DNA from: Sphingomonas kyeonggiensis
GTDB taxonomy: Bacteria > Pseudomonadota > Alphaproteobacteria > Sphingomonadales > Sphingomonadaceae
Assembly (NCBI RefSeq): GCF_014196745.1
Contig: NZ_JACIEH010000001.1
Coordinates: forward strand, 620,001-684,000
Length of the DNA: 64,000 nucleotides
Reading direction: 5' to 3'
The notes beneath the pieces were generated by a model that made no database searches, was not told where the DNA came from, and saw only the letters and a program-made list of their open reading frames with translations. Numbering within the stretch: position 1 is the first letter of the stretch; every line of letters starts with the position of its first letter. The translations under genes were made by a program, and so were the position numbers. This document shows, in pieces, positions 55,215 through 64,000 of the stretch.

Positions 55215-55250
55215 GGCCTGGGCAAAACAGACATAACGAGATTTTCACCC

Positions 55251-55907
55251 ATGCATCCGCTTTCCGATCAGATGACCATTGATCCCGTCACCGGCGGCCT
55301 CGTGCCCATCGTGATCGAACAGTCGAGCCGCGGCGAGCGCAGCTTCGACATCTATTCGCGCCTTCTGCGCGAGCGAATCGTGTTCGTGACCGGCCCGGTC
55401 GAAGACCACATGGCATCGCTGATCACCGCCCAGCTGCTCTTCCTCGAGTCCGAGAACCCGAAGAAGGACATCTGGATGTACATCAACTCGCCGGGTGGCG
55501 TGGTGACCGCCGGCATGGCGATCCACGACACCATGCAGTACATCCGTCCGCGCGTCGGCACGGTCTGCATCGGCCAGGCCGCCTCGATGGGTTCGTTCCT
55601 GCTCGCCGCCGGTGAGCCGGGCCTTCGCGTGGCGCTCACCAATGCCCGCATCATGCTCCACCAGCCCTCGGGCGGCGCGCAGGGCATGGCGTCGGACATC
55701 GAGATCCAGGCCAAGGAGATCCTGCGCATCCGCAAGCGGATGAACGATCTCTACGCGAAGTACACGGGCCAGCCGCTCGAGCGAATCGAGCAGGTCATGG
55801 ACCGTGACAGCTTCTTCGAGGCGGACGAAGCCAAGGCGTTCGGCGTGGTCGACGAAGTGTATGAAAAGCGGCCGGTTCCGACCGACGGCGAGGCTTCTGC
55901 AGCCTGA
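55251..55907 (+). CDS. clpP: ATP-dependent Clp protease proteolytic subunit
   Basis: A 218-residue Clp[15 protein letters not shown] holds the nucleophile Ser and [11 protein letters not shown] the catalytic His; the conserved Asp follows in [13 protein letters not shown]. It forms the tetradecameric protease chamber used with ClpX (next gene) and possibly ClpA. ATG at 55251 is used; an in-frame ATG at 55272 is another possibility, since the first lacks a strong Shine-Dalgarno. Confidence 0.96.
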   Translation: MHPLSDQMTIDPVTGGLVPIVIEQSSRGERSFDIYSRLLRERIVFVTGPVEDHMASLITAQLLFLESENPKKDIWMYINSPGGVVTAGMAIHDTMQYIRPRVGTVCIGQAASMGSFLLAAGEPGLRVALTNARIMLHQPSGGAQGMASDIEIQAKEILRIRKRMNDLYAKYTGQPLERIEQVMDRDSFFEADEAKAFGVVDEVYEKRPVPTDGEASAA

Positions 55908-55929
55908 TCGGCAGGACCTATTTAAGGAG

Positions 55930-55963
55930 TCTGGCGTAATAGCCAGATTCCGGTTTGCCGGAA
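55930..55963 (+). promoter_or_regulatory. Twin hairpins between clpP and clpX
   Basis: TCTGGC-gtaata-GCCAGA (55930-55947) and TTCCGG-tttg-CCGGAA (55948-55963) are adjacent perfect stem-loops in the 120-bp intergenic gap. They may set the ratio of clpP to clpX by processing or partial termination. Confidence 0.6.
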
Positions 55964-56027
55964 TATCGCCCGCGTGTAGGATGGCGGGTGGCGTAACGTG
56001 CGCGCGACGCACGAAGGATGGAAGTGA

Positions 56028-57284
56028 ATGACCAAGCTCAGCGGCGGTGACTCGAAGAGCACGCTCTATTGCTCGTTCTGCGGGAAGTCGCAGCACGAAG
56101 TGCGCAAGCTCATCGCGGGCCCGACCGTGTTCATCTGCGACGAGTGCGTCGAGCTCTGCAACGATATCATTCGGGAAGAGACCAAGTCGGCACTCGTCAG
56201 CAAGAAGGACGGCGGGGTTCCGACGCCGCAGGAAATCTGCGACGTTCTCGATGACTATGTGATCGGCCAGAAGCGCGCCAAGCGCGTGCTGTCGGTGGCG
56301 GTGCACAACCACTACAAGCGGCTGAACCACGGCGCCAAGGGCGCGGACGTCGAGCTGTCCAAGTCGAACATCCTGCTCGTCGGCCCCACCGGCTGCGGCA
56401 AGACGCTTCTGGCGCAGACGCTCGCCCGCATCCTCGACGTGCCGTTCACCATGGCGGACGCCACCACGCTCACCGAAGCCGGCTATGTCGGCGAGGACGT
56501 GGAGAACATCATCCTCAAGCTGCTCCAGGCCTCCGACTACAATGTCGAGCGGGCGCAGCGCGGCATCGTCTACATCGACGAGATCGACAAGATCAGCCGC
56601 AAGGCGGAGAATCCGTCGATCACGCGTGACGTGTCGGGCGAGGGCGTGCAGCAGGCACTGCTCAAGCTGATGGAAGGCACGACGGCTTCGGTTCCGCCGC
56701 AGGGCGGCCGCAAGCACCCGCAGCAGGAATTCCTGCAGGTGGACACGACCAACATCCTGTTCATCTGTGGCGGCGCCTTCTCGGGCCTCGAGAAGATCAT
56801 CGGCGATCGCCTGCAGGGCAAGTCGATCGGCTTCGGCGCGCATGTCGCCGCGCCGGACGAGCGCCGCACGGGCGAGACGCTGAAGCAGGTCGAGCCGGAG
56901 GATCTCCTCAAGTTCGGCCTGATCCCCGAGTTCGTCGGCCGTCTGCCGGTCATCGCGACGCTCGAGGACCTCGACGTCGATGCGCTGATGAAGATCCTCA
57001 CCGAGCCGAAGAACGCGCTGGTGAAGCAGTATCAGAAGCTGTTCGACATGGAGCAGGTCAAGCTCGGCTTCAACGACGACGCCCTGGTGGCGATCTCGAA
57101 GAAGGCGATCGAGCGCAAGACCGGCGCACGCGGACTTCGCTCGATCCTGGAGGGCATCCTGCTCGACACGATGTTCGACCTGCCGTCGATGGACGGGGTG
57201 GACGAGGTCGTGGTCGACAAGGACGTGGTCGCGGGGTCGAAGGATCCGGTGCGCGTCTATGCCAAGAAGGAAAAGGCGGGCTGA
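56028..57284 (+). CDS. clpX: ATP-dependent Clp protease ATP-binding subunit ClpX
   Basis: A 418-residue AAA+ unfoldase. The N-terminal zinc-binding domain has [11 protein letters not shown] and [10 protein letters not shown] (four Cys), Walker A is [16 protein letters not shown], Walker [10 protein letters not shown], and the C-terminal region with [18 protein letters not shown] is typical. It unfolds tagged substrates for ClpP. A GGAAG ribosome-binding site precedes the ATG. ClpP and Lon flank it within 8 kb. Confidence 0.97.
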   Translation: MTKLSGGDSKSTLYCSFCGKSQHEVRKLIAGPTVFICDECVELCNDIIREETKSALVSKKDGGVPTPQEICDVLDDYVIGQKRAKRVLSVAVHNHYKRLNHGAKGADVELSKSNILLVGPTGCGKTLLAQTLARILDVPFTMADATTLTEAGYVGEDVENIILKLLQASDYNVERAQRGIVYIDEIDKISRKAENPSITRDVSGEGVQQALLKLMEGTTASVPPQGGRKHPQQEFLQVDTTNILFICGGAFSGLEKIIGDRLQGKSIGFGAHVAAPDERRTGETLKQVEPEDLLKFGLIPEFVGRLPVIATLEDLDVDALMKILTEPKNALVKQYQKLFDMEQVKLGFNDDALVAISKKAIERKTGARGLRSILEGILLDTMFDLPSMDGVDEVVVDKDVVAGSKDPVRVYAKKEKAG

Positions 57285-57312
57285 GGCTCGGTCTTTACCG
57301 ATAGCATTTTGG

Positions 57313-57347
57313 AGGCCCTTCCCGGCAGCGGGGAGGGCCTTCTGCTT
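57313..57347 (+). terminator. Terminator after clpX
   Basis: AGGCCCT-t-CCC, loop ggcagc, GGG-g-AGGGCCT, then TCTGCTTT. A plausible intrinsic terminator 29 bp past the stop. Confidence 0.75.
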
Positions 57348-57357
57348 TCGGTACCAG

Positions 57358-57439
57358 CGTCATCCCGGCGAAAGCCGGGATCTCGTGCGGCTCCTTTCCC
57401 GCGCCATCGCCTGAGATCCCGGCTTTCGCCGGGATGGCG
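57358..57439. repeat. REP-like palindrome, family A copy 4
   Basis: CGTCATCCCGGCGAAAGCCG on the left; the right mirror ends CGCCGGGATGGCG, with one base changed from the other copies. A partial GGGATGACGG follows 13 bp on. Confidence 0.8.
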
Positions 57440-57491
57440 ATTGGGGTGGGGCGGGATGACGGGGGTCGGCGGCTCTGGCAGGATGCCCTGG

Positions 57492-58169
57492 ATGGCGAAG
57501 GCAAGGAGCAAGGCGGACAGGCTGGGCGAGGCGCGCAACCGGCGCCGCAATGTCCACTTCTGGCATGCCTTTGTCTGGCTGCTGATCGGCGCGGTTCTCT
57601 ATGCCATCGCACTGGCGGTGGCGGTGCTGCTCTATCCCGATCCCAAGGACGTGCTGGCGCCGGTGATCGGCCCCAGCCTCTATCTGACGCCGCTGTTCGG
57701 ACTGCCCTATCTGCTCGCCAGTGTTCGTCAGCGTGGCTGGGGGCAGCGGCTGCTCTATTTCGAGGTGGCGCTACCGGTTGCGCATGTCGCGGCTAATTAT
57801 CTCGCCTGGCGGCACGCGATGCTGAGCTTCCCGCTCGAGCCAGATCCCCAGGCCTATGTCCGCGATCTCGGCGCCGGCGCGGTGGGTGGCCTGGCGGGCG
57901 GCACGCTGGCGCTGATGCTCCTCGTGCCATTGCGCCTGGTGTCGCTCGGCGCCGGCAGCCGCGCGGTGATCCTGCTCGGCATCGTCACCCTCACCGTGCC
58001 GGGCGCGCTGGGCATGGCGCAGGGGCTGCTGTTCACCAACGCGCTCGAATATCCCCTTCAGTCGGCGCGCTTTGTCTTCTGGCTGGAAAGCGTGCATCTG
58101 CCCTGGCACATTTGCCTGGCCTTCTTCCTCGCCTGGCTCATGCGGCTTGGGCGGCGGCCCGGGGCTTGA
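57492..58169 (+). CDS. Multi-pass membrane protein of unknown function
   Basis: A 225-residue inner-membrane protein with six likely helices, the first after a basic cytoplasmic start (KARSKADRLGEARNRRRNVH). ATG at 57492 is preferred; 57483 is nearly as good. Its last 32 bp overlap the end of the convergent transporter gene. Segments such as GAGAVGGLAGGTLALMLLVP are Gly-rich helices. No family recognised. Confidence 0.75.
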   Translation: MAKARSKADRLGEARNRRRNVHFWHAFVWLLIGAVLYAIALAVAVLLYPDPKDVLAPVIGPSLYLTPLFGLPYLLASVRQRGWGQRLLYFEVALPVAHVAANYLAWRHAMLSFPLEPDPQAYVRDLGAGAVGGLAGGTLALMLLVPLRLVSLGAGSRAVILLGIVTLTVPGALGMAQGLLFTNALEYPLQSARFVFWLESVHLPWHICLAFFLAWLMRLGRRPGA

Positions 58170-59595
58170 GGCGCATCAGCCCGGTATAGACGACTAGCGC
58201 GATGAACAGGCCGACGAACCACGCCCAGGTGTAGATCGCCATCCAGACGGGTCCCACCGAGAAGGCCGAAGGCGCGACCGTGGCGAGGAAGCCGGGCAGG
58301 TTGGGCAGCGCGCCGGCCGCAAAGGCGATCAACGCCGCCGGGTTCCAGCCCGCGCGATAGCTATAGGCGCCGTCGGTCCGGTAGAGATCCTCGACCCGCA
58401 GCGCGGTGCGGCGGATCAGCCAGTAATCGGCGATCAATATGCCGGCGATCGGGCCGAGCAGCGCCGAATAGCCGGCGAGCCAGACGAAGATATATCCCCC
58501 GGTCGAGGCGAGCAGCTTCCACGGGAACATCAGGATACCGAGGATCGCCGTGATCATCCCCCCGGTGCGATAGCTGATCCGCTTCGGCGCGATCGAGGAG
58601 AAGTCGTAGGACGCCGAGACGAGGTTCGCGGCGATGTTGCACGAGATGGTGTCGATGCTGATCACGATCAGCCCGAGCAGCACCAGCGGCCCCTCGAACC
58701 GGCCCGACAGTGCGACCGGATCCCAGATCGCCTCGCCATAGATCACCACGGTGGCGCTGGTGGTGATCACGCTGGCCAGCGCGATCAGCCCCATCATCGG
58801 CGGCAGGCCGATCGACTGGCCGATCACCTGGTCGCGCTGCGAGCGGGCGAAGCGCGTGAAGTCGGGGATGTTGAGCGCCAGCGTCGCCCAATAGCCGATC
58901 ATCGCGGTGAGCGCGGGCCAGAACACGGCCCAGAACTGCCCCTCCCTGGTGCCGCCGGGCGCAAAGGCGGACGGGGCGTGGAAGATCGGCCCGAAGCCGC
59001 CGGCCGCCTGTACCGCCCACCAGACCAGGGCGATGCAGACCAGGATCTTCACCGGCGCGGTCCAGGTCTCGAGCCGGCGGATGGTCAGCAGGCCCTTGCG
59101 GACGAAGAAGAGCTGGAGCGACCAGAAGATGAGGAAGGCGATCAGCTGGCCGATCCCGATGCCGAGCAGGGGCAAGGGCGTGCCGCGCAGGTCGGCCCCC
59201 AGTGCCACGCCGAGCAGGGTGAGCAGCGCCTCGCCGCCGATCCAGGTCTGGATGCCGTACCAGCCACAGGCGACCAGCGCCCGGGCAAGGGCGGGAAGCC
59301 GCGCGCCGGTGGTGCCGAACGAGGCGCGGACCAGCACCGCATAGGGGATGCCGTGGCGCGCGCCGGCATGGCCGATCAACAGCATCGGGACGAGCACGAT
59401 CAGGTTGCCGAGCAGCACGGTGAGCGCGGCCTGGCCGGCGGACATGCCCTGCTCGACCAGGCCCGCGGCGAGCATCCAGGCGGGCACCGCCACGATCATC
59501 CCGATCCACAAGGCGGCATAGTGATACCAGGCCCAGCTACGCTGTTCGGGACCGGTCGGCGCGAGATCGGCATTCCAGAGTGTTTCGTCCGCCAC
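58138..59595 (-). CDS. NCS1-family nucleobase:cation symporter
   Basis: A 485-residue transporter with 12 helices. NCS1 signs are WYHYAALWIGMIVAVPAWML, the substrate-facing GYWATLALNIPDFTRFARSQ and TISCNIAANLVSASYDFSS. Members take up allantoin, uracil, hydantoins or thiamine; no adjacent catabolic gene identifies the cargo. Starts with GTG at 59595 behind GGGGGGAAG. The C-terminus overlaps the convergent membrane protein gene. Confidence 0.92.
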   Translation of the reverse strand: MADETLWNADLAPTGPEQRSWAWYHYAALWIGMIVAVPAWMLAAGLVEQGMSAGQAALTVLLGNLIVLVPMLLIGHAGARHGIPYAVLVRASFGTTGARLPALARALVACGWYGIQTWIGGEALLTLLGVALGADLRGTPLPLLGIGIGQLIAFLIFWSLQLFFVRKGLLTIRRLETWTAPVKILVCIALVWWAVQAAGGFGPIFHAPSAFAPGGTREGQFWAVFWPALTAMIGYWATLALNIPDFTRFARSQRDQVIGQSIGLPPMMGLIALASVITTSATVVIYGEAIWDPVALSGRFEGPLVLLGLIVISIDTISCNIAANLVSASYDFSSIAPKRISYRTGGMITAILGILMFPWKLLASTGGYIFVWLAGYSALLGPIAGILIADYWLIRRTALRVEDLYRTDGAYSYRAGWNPAALIAFAAGALPNLPGFLATVAPSAFSVGPVWMAIYTWAWFVGLFIALVVYTGLMRLKPRAAAQAA

Positions 59596-59729
59596 GCTTC
59601 CCCCCAGATGCCGGCTCCAACAGGCTGGAATGTCGCGCGATCTTCGCTGCGCTGCAAGAACGACTTTTGTTGACGCGACTCAAGATGAGGCGCACCTTCG
59701 CTGTATTAGCCGGATAAAGGAGTCGTCCT

Positions 59730-60350
59730 ATGTCTGATGCTGCAATCCTCGCGGACGAAGATCCCCGCGAGTATCACTCGTCGTTCAATCTTGCCCTCGA
59801 CTCTGCCGCGGGCACGGCGTTCAAGTGGCTGATCCTGGGCCACCTGTTCTTCATTGCCGGACTGTGCGTGCTTACCCTCGCCAACGTCCCCAATGGGGCG
59901 GTGTGGATCACGCCTCTGCTTACCTTGCCCCTGGTCTGGGCCGGGCGTGGCCACAAGCTGGCGATGAAGGTCGCCGTGCTGATCGTGGGCCTCACCTTCG
60001 CGCACTGGGCCGCGGCGCAGCTGGCCAGCCAGGTCAACGCGGTCGCCAACCCGATGCTGCCGGGCCTTGTCGGCGGTGCGGTTGGCGCGGGTCTCGGGCT
60101 GCTGTTCGTGCTGGGTAGCGGGCTTGGCCGGCACGGGATCGCCACGGCGATCTTCGCGCTGTTCGGCATGGCCATGCTGGCGGGCCTCGGCGCGCTGGTG
60201 GTCTATCTCTACATGACCACCGGTACGAGCAACCAGGGCTTCCCGGGCAACTGGCTCCAGCTGCTCAAGATCTACGTGCCCTGGCAGATCGGCTTCGGCT
60301 TCGTTCTCGCCAAGGTGCTGCGGCCGGACGGCGGGCTGATCGAGGAGTAG
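59730..60350 (+). CDS. Multi-pass membrane protein, conserved-type hypothetical
   Basis: A 206-residue protein with four or five transmembrane helices after a cytoplasmic N-terminus (EDPREYHSSFNLALDSAAGT). AAAGGAG precedes the ATG. The Gly-rich helix GGAVGAGLGLLFVLGSGLG suggests tight packing. No known family or signature residue is visible, and neighbours are unrelated. Confidence 0.8.
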   Translation: MSDAAILADEDPREYHSSFNLALDSAAGTAFKWLILGHLFFIAGLCVLTLANVPNGAVWITPLLTLPLVWAGRGHKLAMKVAVLIVGLTFAHWAAAQLASQVNAVANPMLPGLVGGAVGAGLGLLFVLGSGLGRHGIATAIFALFGMAMLAGLGALVVYLYMTTGTSNQGFPGNWLQLLKIYVPWQIGFGFVLAKVLRPDGGLIEE

Positions 60351-60360
60351 GGACCCGGGC

Positions 60361-60966
60361 TCAGACGAGCCCGGGCACGAAGCGCTTCACGCGCGCGGCA
60401 TAGGCGTCATAGGCCTCGCCGAACTGCGCGCGGAGGAGCGCTTCCTCGCGGGTGACACGCATCCAGGTGCCGATCCAGTAGAGCGGCACGCCGATGATCA
60501 GCCCACGCCAATGGCCGAAGGCCAGCGCCATGGCGAGCATGAAGGCGAACAGTCCGGTGTAGATCGGGTTGCGGACCCAGGCGAACGGCCCCCAGGTGAC
60601 CAGCTCATGATCGCCGCGGGTGCGCGCCACGATCGCCCAGTTGCGTCCCATCGCGCGCGACGCGGTGAAGAACAGAGCGACCGTCAGCGCCATCAGCCCG
60701 AGCACTACCGCCGCCTCGCCGATCGCGAACGGGCTGCCGGGCTTGAGCGAAGTCAGGATCGGGCCGATGCCGACGGCGGCGAAGCCGATCGACTGGACCG
60801 CCACGCCCGCCATCGACCCGCCGTCGCGCCGGCCGCCCTCGCTCGGCGCCGGCTTTCCCGCCCGGCCCCGGGCAAGGCCCAGGCCGAGCAGGAACGCGGC
60901 GAAGCCCAGCGCCATCGCCCCCAGCGCAGCGACGCTGGTCGGCTCGGGGTGCACCAGTCCGATCAT
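60361..60966 (-). CDS. Isoprenylcysteine carboxyl methyltransferase-like membrane protein
   Basis: A 201-residue membrane protein of the ICMT/phospholipid methyltransferase group. The SAM-binding signature GPFAWVRNPIYTGLFAFML and the C-terminal REEALLRAQFGEAYDAYAAR are diagnostic. Bacterial members modify isoprenoids, quinones or lipids; the substrate here is unknown. It overlaps none of its neighbours, with the M1 peptidase gene 2 bp upstream on the same strand, so they may be co-expressed. Confidence 0.88.
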   Translation of the reverse strand: MIGLVHPEPTSVAALGAMALGFAAFLLGLGLARGRAGKPAPSEGGRRDGGSMAGVAVQSIGFAAVGIGPILTSLKPGSPFAIGEAAVVLGLMALTVALFFTASRAMGRNWAIVARTRGDHELVTWGPFAWVRNPIYTGLFAFMLAMALAFGHWRGLIIGVPLYWIGTWMRVTREEALLRAQFGEAYDAYAARVKRFVPGLV

Positions 60967-60968
60967 CC

Positions 60969-62720
60969 TTACCTCCGATAGGCGTAGCGCTGATAGGATT
61001 CGACGGCGGCCGAATATTTGAGGATGCGCGCGTTCGGATCGACGATCGCGTGCGCCCCTGCCGGCAGCTTCAGCGTCGCGGTGCCGCCCGGCATCTCGAC
61101 CTTGCTGATCTTGCCGTCGATCGAGACTTCCACCGGCAGCGGGAAGGGCTTGTCGTTCGCCACCTTCCAGCGGAGCGTAAGCGTATCACCCTGGCGCTGC
61201 TCGACCAGCTCGGGCAGCGGCGCCTGGTAGAGATAGACGTCGAAGAACCACTGCAGGTCCTTGCCCGCGACCTGGTTCACGATCCCGATGAACTCGGGCG
61301 TGGTCGAGAAGTGCGGGGTGAAGTTGCCCGGCTTGGGATCCGGACGGCCATAGACCAGCCGACGGGTTGCCTCGAAGAACTTGTCGTCGCCGATCAGGTT
61401 GCGCAGCGTGTGGAGCACCCAGGCGCCCTTGACGTAGATGTCCTGGCCCGGCCCGCCATTCTCCTCCTCATAGACCTGCTCCTCGGTGCGGATCTGGCCG
61501 GAGACGATCGGGGCGTGGTTGGTGATCTGGAGGCGGAACTCGTCCATCATGATCGCGTAGCGGGCATCACCCTCGCGCCACTGGCCGTAGAGCGGCTGGA
61601 GATACTGGGTATAGCCCTCGTGCAGCCAGTAATCGTCCCAGTTGCTCGCGGACATCTGGTTGCCGAACCACTCATGGCCCAGCTCGTGCTGGAAGATCTC
61701 GTCGAAGCCCGAGGGGTATTGCTTGTAGTTGTTGCCATAGGCGTTGATCGTCTGGTGCTCCATGCCGAGATGCGGGGTCTCGGCCACGCCGACCTTCTCG
61801 TCACCGAACGGGTAGGGGCCGATCACGCTCTCGTAGAAGTCGAGCGTCGGGGCGAACTCGGCGAACAGCTTCTTCGCCTTCTCGTCGCGGCCCGGCAGAT
61901 ACCAATATTGCATCGGGATCGTGTTGCCGTAGCGGCTCTTATAGTCCGCCTGGAGCAGCTTGTAGGGCGCGATCTGCAGGGTGACCGAATAGGGGTTCGG
62001 GCTGCGGGTGCGCCAGTTCCAGGTGGTGCGGCCATCGGCCAGGGTATCGGTGCCGATCAGCTTGCCGTTGCCGGCGACCTTCAGATCCTTGGGCACGGTG
62101 ATGTGCAGATCGACCATGTCCGGCTCGCCGCGCGGGAAATCGAGGCAGGGCCAGAACAGGTCGCAGCCATAGCCTTCGGCGGTGCTGGCGATCCAGGGCT
62201 GGCGATCGGCCCCCGGCGTCTTCGCCCAGACCATGCCGTCGTCCCAGGGCGCGCGCACCGCGACGTGCGGCGTGCCGCCATAGGTGATCTTCACCACCGC
62301 CTTGCCGCCGGCCTTGAGCGGGCGGGGCAGGGTGACCATCAGCCGGCCCTCGGGATTGGCCCATTCCTTCGGCGTCAGCGCCTTGCCGTCGACGGTGACC
62401 GCGGTGACCGGCAGGTTCCGGTCGAGGTCGATCTGCAGCACCTTCTGGGCGATCGCGCTGGTGATCGTCAGCGTCGCCACGCCCGCGATGCGCTGGGTGG
62501 CCGGGAACACCTCGATCGCCAGGTCGGCATGGTCGAGATGGAGCGCGGCGCGCTCGGGGCTGATCGGGCCGCCCGATTCCTGCGTGGTCGGGGTGATCGG
62601 CGGCTCGCCGGGCTTTACCGTCTGCGCGGCGGCAGGAAGGGCGGCGAGCGCCAGGGCCGAGGCGGCGAGGAACAGGGACGTGCGGATGGAAGCCTCCTTC
62701 AGGCGGGAATCACGGTGCAA
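60969..62720 (-). CDS. M1-family aminopeptidase, exported
   Basis: A metalloprotease of up to 583 residues. The zinc site is FQHELGHEWFGNQM followed 18 residues on by the third ligand in LHEGYTQYL; the exopeptidase motif GAMEN is replaced by GMEHQ. A signal peptide (TSLFLAASALALAALPAAAQ) targets the periplasm. The coordinates take the TTG at 62720, but the perfect AAGGAGG Shine-Dalgarno (62693-62699) points to an ATC codon at 62685-62687, which gives 572 residues. No ATG is present nearby. It lies 2 bp from the ICMT-like gene. Confidence 0.9.
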   Translation of the reverse strand: MHRDSRLKEASIRTSLFLAASALALAALPAAAQTVKPGEPPITPTTQESGGPISPERAALHLDHADLAIEVFPATQRIAGVATLTITSAIAQKVLQIDLDRNLPVTAVTVDGKALTPKEWANPEGRLMVTLPRPLKAGGKAVVKITYGGTPHVAVRAPWDDGMVWAKTPGADRQPWIASTAEGYGCDLFWPCLDFPRGEPDMVDLHITVPKDLKVAGNGKLIGTDTLADGRTTWNWRTRSPNPYSVTLQIAPYKLLQADYKSRYGNTIPMQYWYLPGRDEKAKKLFAEFAPTLDFYESVIGPYPFGDEKVGVAETPHLGMEHQTINAYGNNYKQYPSGFDEIFQHELGHEWFGNQMSASNWDDYWLHEGYTQYLQPLYGQWREGDARYAIMMDEFRLQITNHAPIVSGQIRTEEQVYEEENGGPGQDIYVKGAWVLHTLRNLIGDDKFFEATRRLVYGRPDPKPGNFTPHFSTTPEFIGIVNQVAGKDLQWFFDVYLYQAPLPELVEQRQGDTLTLRWKVANDKPFPLPVEVSIDGKISKVEMPGGTATLKLPAGAHAIVDPNARILKYSAAVESYQRYAYRR

Positions 62721-62836
62721 TCGTCGAGAGTGATGCGGAAACAGGACAGGCCCGGCAATGGCCTGATCGAATCGGGGGCGATTTTGCGGGCCGATCCTGC
62801 CGCATTCGGCGCGCCCATGTCCGCTCCAGGCGTAAA

Positions 62837-62863
62837 AATGCTTGCCCGTGCCGCTACGGCAAG
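62837..62863. promoter_or_regulatory. Inverted repeat upstream of lon
   Basis: GCTTGCC and GGCAAGC flank about 11 bp in the gap between the M1 peptidase and lon genes, near 62838-62862. Possible hairpin or operator. Confidence 0.3.
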
Positions 62864-62894
62864 CAACACTCCACAGCCTAAGAGCGTTCGCAGA

Positions 62895-62924
62895 TTGATG
62901 CGGGCTCCGCGACCCCCATATAAT
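62895..62924 (+). promoter_or_regulatory. Promoter of lon with heat-shock-like -10
   Basis: TTGATG (62895-62900), 18 bp, TATAAT (62919-62924) is a good vegetative promoter. The -10 region also reads CCCCATAT (62914-62921), matching the RpoH -10 consensus CCCCATNT; the -35 is only partly RpoH-like. Dual control of lon would be natural. Confidence 0.5.
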
Positions 62925-62960
62925 GGAGGATAGGAGCCCTGTACGGGCTCAGGAGTATTC

Positions 62961-64000
<1,040 letters not shown>

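Overview
The window is a GC-rich stretch of chromosome from an alphaproteobacterium, most likely a Sphingomonas or close relative (Sphingomonadales). The evidence is the very high G/C at third codon positions, large TonB-dependent receptors, the clpP-clpX-lon order, the gatCAB and ilvBHC operons, YhiN-type flavoproteins and SWIB mini-proteins, plus families of palindromic intergenic repeats. I see no phage, insertion sequence, CRISPR array, rRNA or plasmid module. It reads as core chromosome with small lineage-specific insertions.

Layout. 1-6.9 kb: the 5' part of a DEAD-box RNA helicase, a divergent qorB-like reductase/HxlR regulator pair sharing a palindromic operator, a chemoreceptor without a periplasmic domain, a YhiN/BaiN flavoprotein, and two tiny chromatin-type proteins (SWIB and SANT/Myb-like). 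6.9-13.6 kb: a leucine-rich leader peptide with a hairpin in front of leuA, a PI-PLC-like protein, an MDR reductase, and a pteridine operon folE-(PTR1-type SDR)-folB. 13.8-23.5 kb: a TonB receptor, a TMEM175-type channel, YceI, and miaA-ilvB-ilvH-ilvC, with serB starting divergently inside the miaA start. 23.5-28.4 kb: an OmpV-type porin and a cluster in which an orphan ParA and a ribbon-helix-helix partner sit between two SPOR-domain proteins. 28.4-35.3 kb: a two-gene unit under a doubly palindromic promoter, a DJ-1/PfpI protein, pyrB with a catalytically degraded dihydroorotase, ruvX and a DUF3089 hydrolase. 35.5-44.7 kb: a DUF4153 membrane protein, gatC-gatA-(41-residue micro-ORF)-gatB, a cyclophilin, and an operon of three exported proteins including an M48 protease. 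44.8-51.7 kb: a Crp/Fnr regulator, two mini-genes, tRNA-Leu(UAG), trigger factor with a Lys/Ala tail, a GT2 glycosyltransferase and a second TonB receptor behind an AT-rich leader. 51.9-64 kb: a two-component system, an epimerase-type reductase, clpP-clpX, an NCS1 transporter, an ICMT-like methyltransferase, an M1 aminopeptidase whose ribosome-binding site points at an ATC codon, and the start of lon.

Themes. Branched-chain amino acid synthesis (leuA, ilvBHC), pyrimidine and pteridine synthesis, and protein quality control (tig, clpPX, lon, M48, M1, PPIase) dominate. The most original candidates are the ParA/RHH/SPOR cluster, the micro-ORF coupled to gatA and gatB, the leuA leader, the SWIB/SANT mini-protein pair and the degenerate dihydroorotase. 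All functional statements come from reading motifs; no database search was run.
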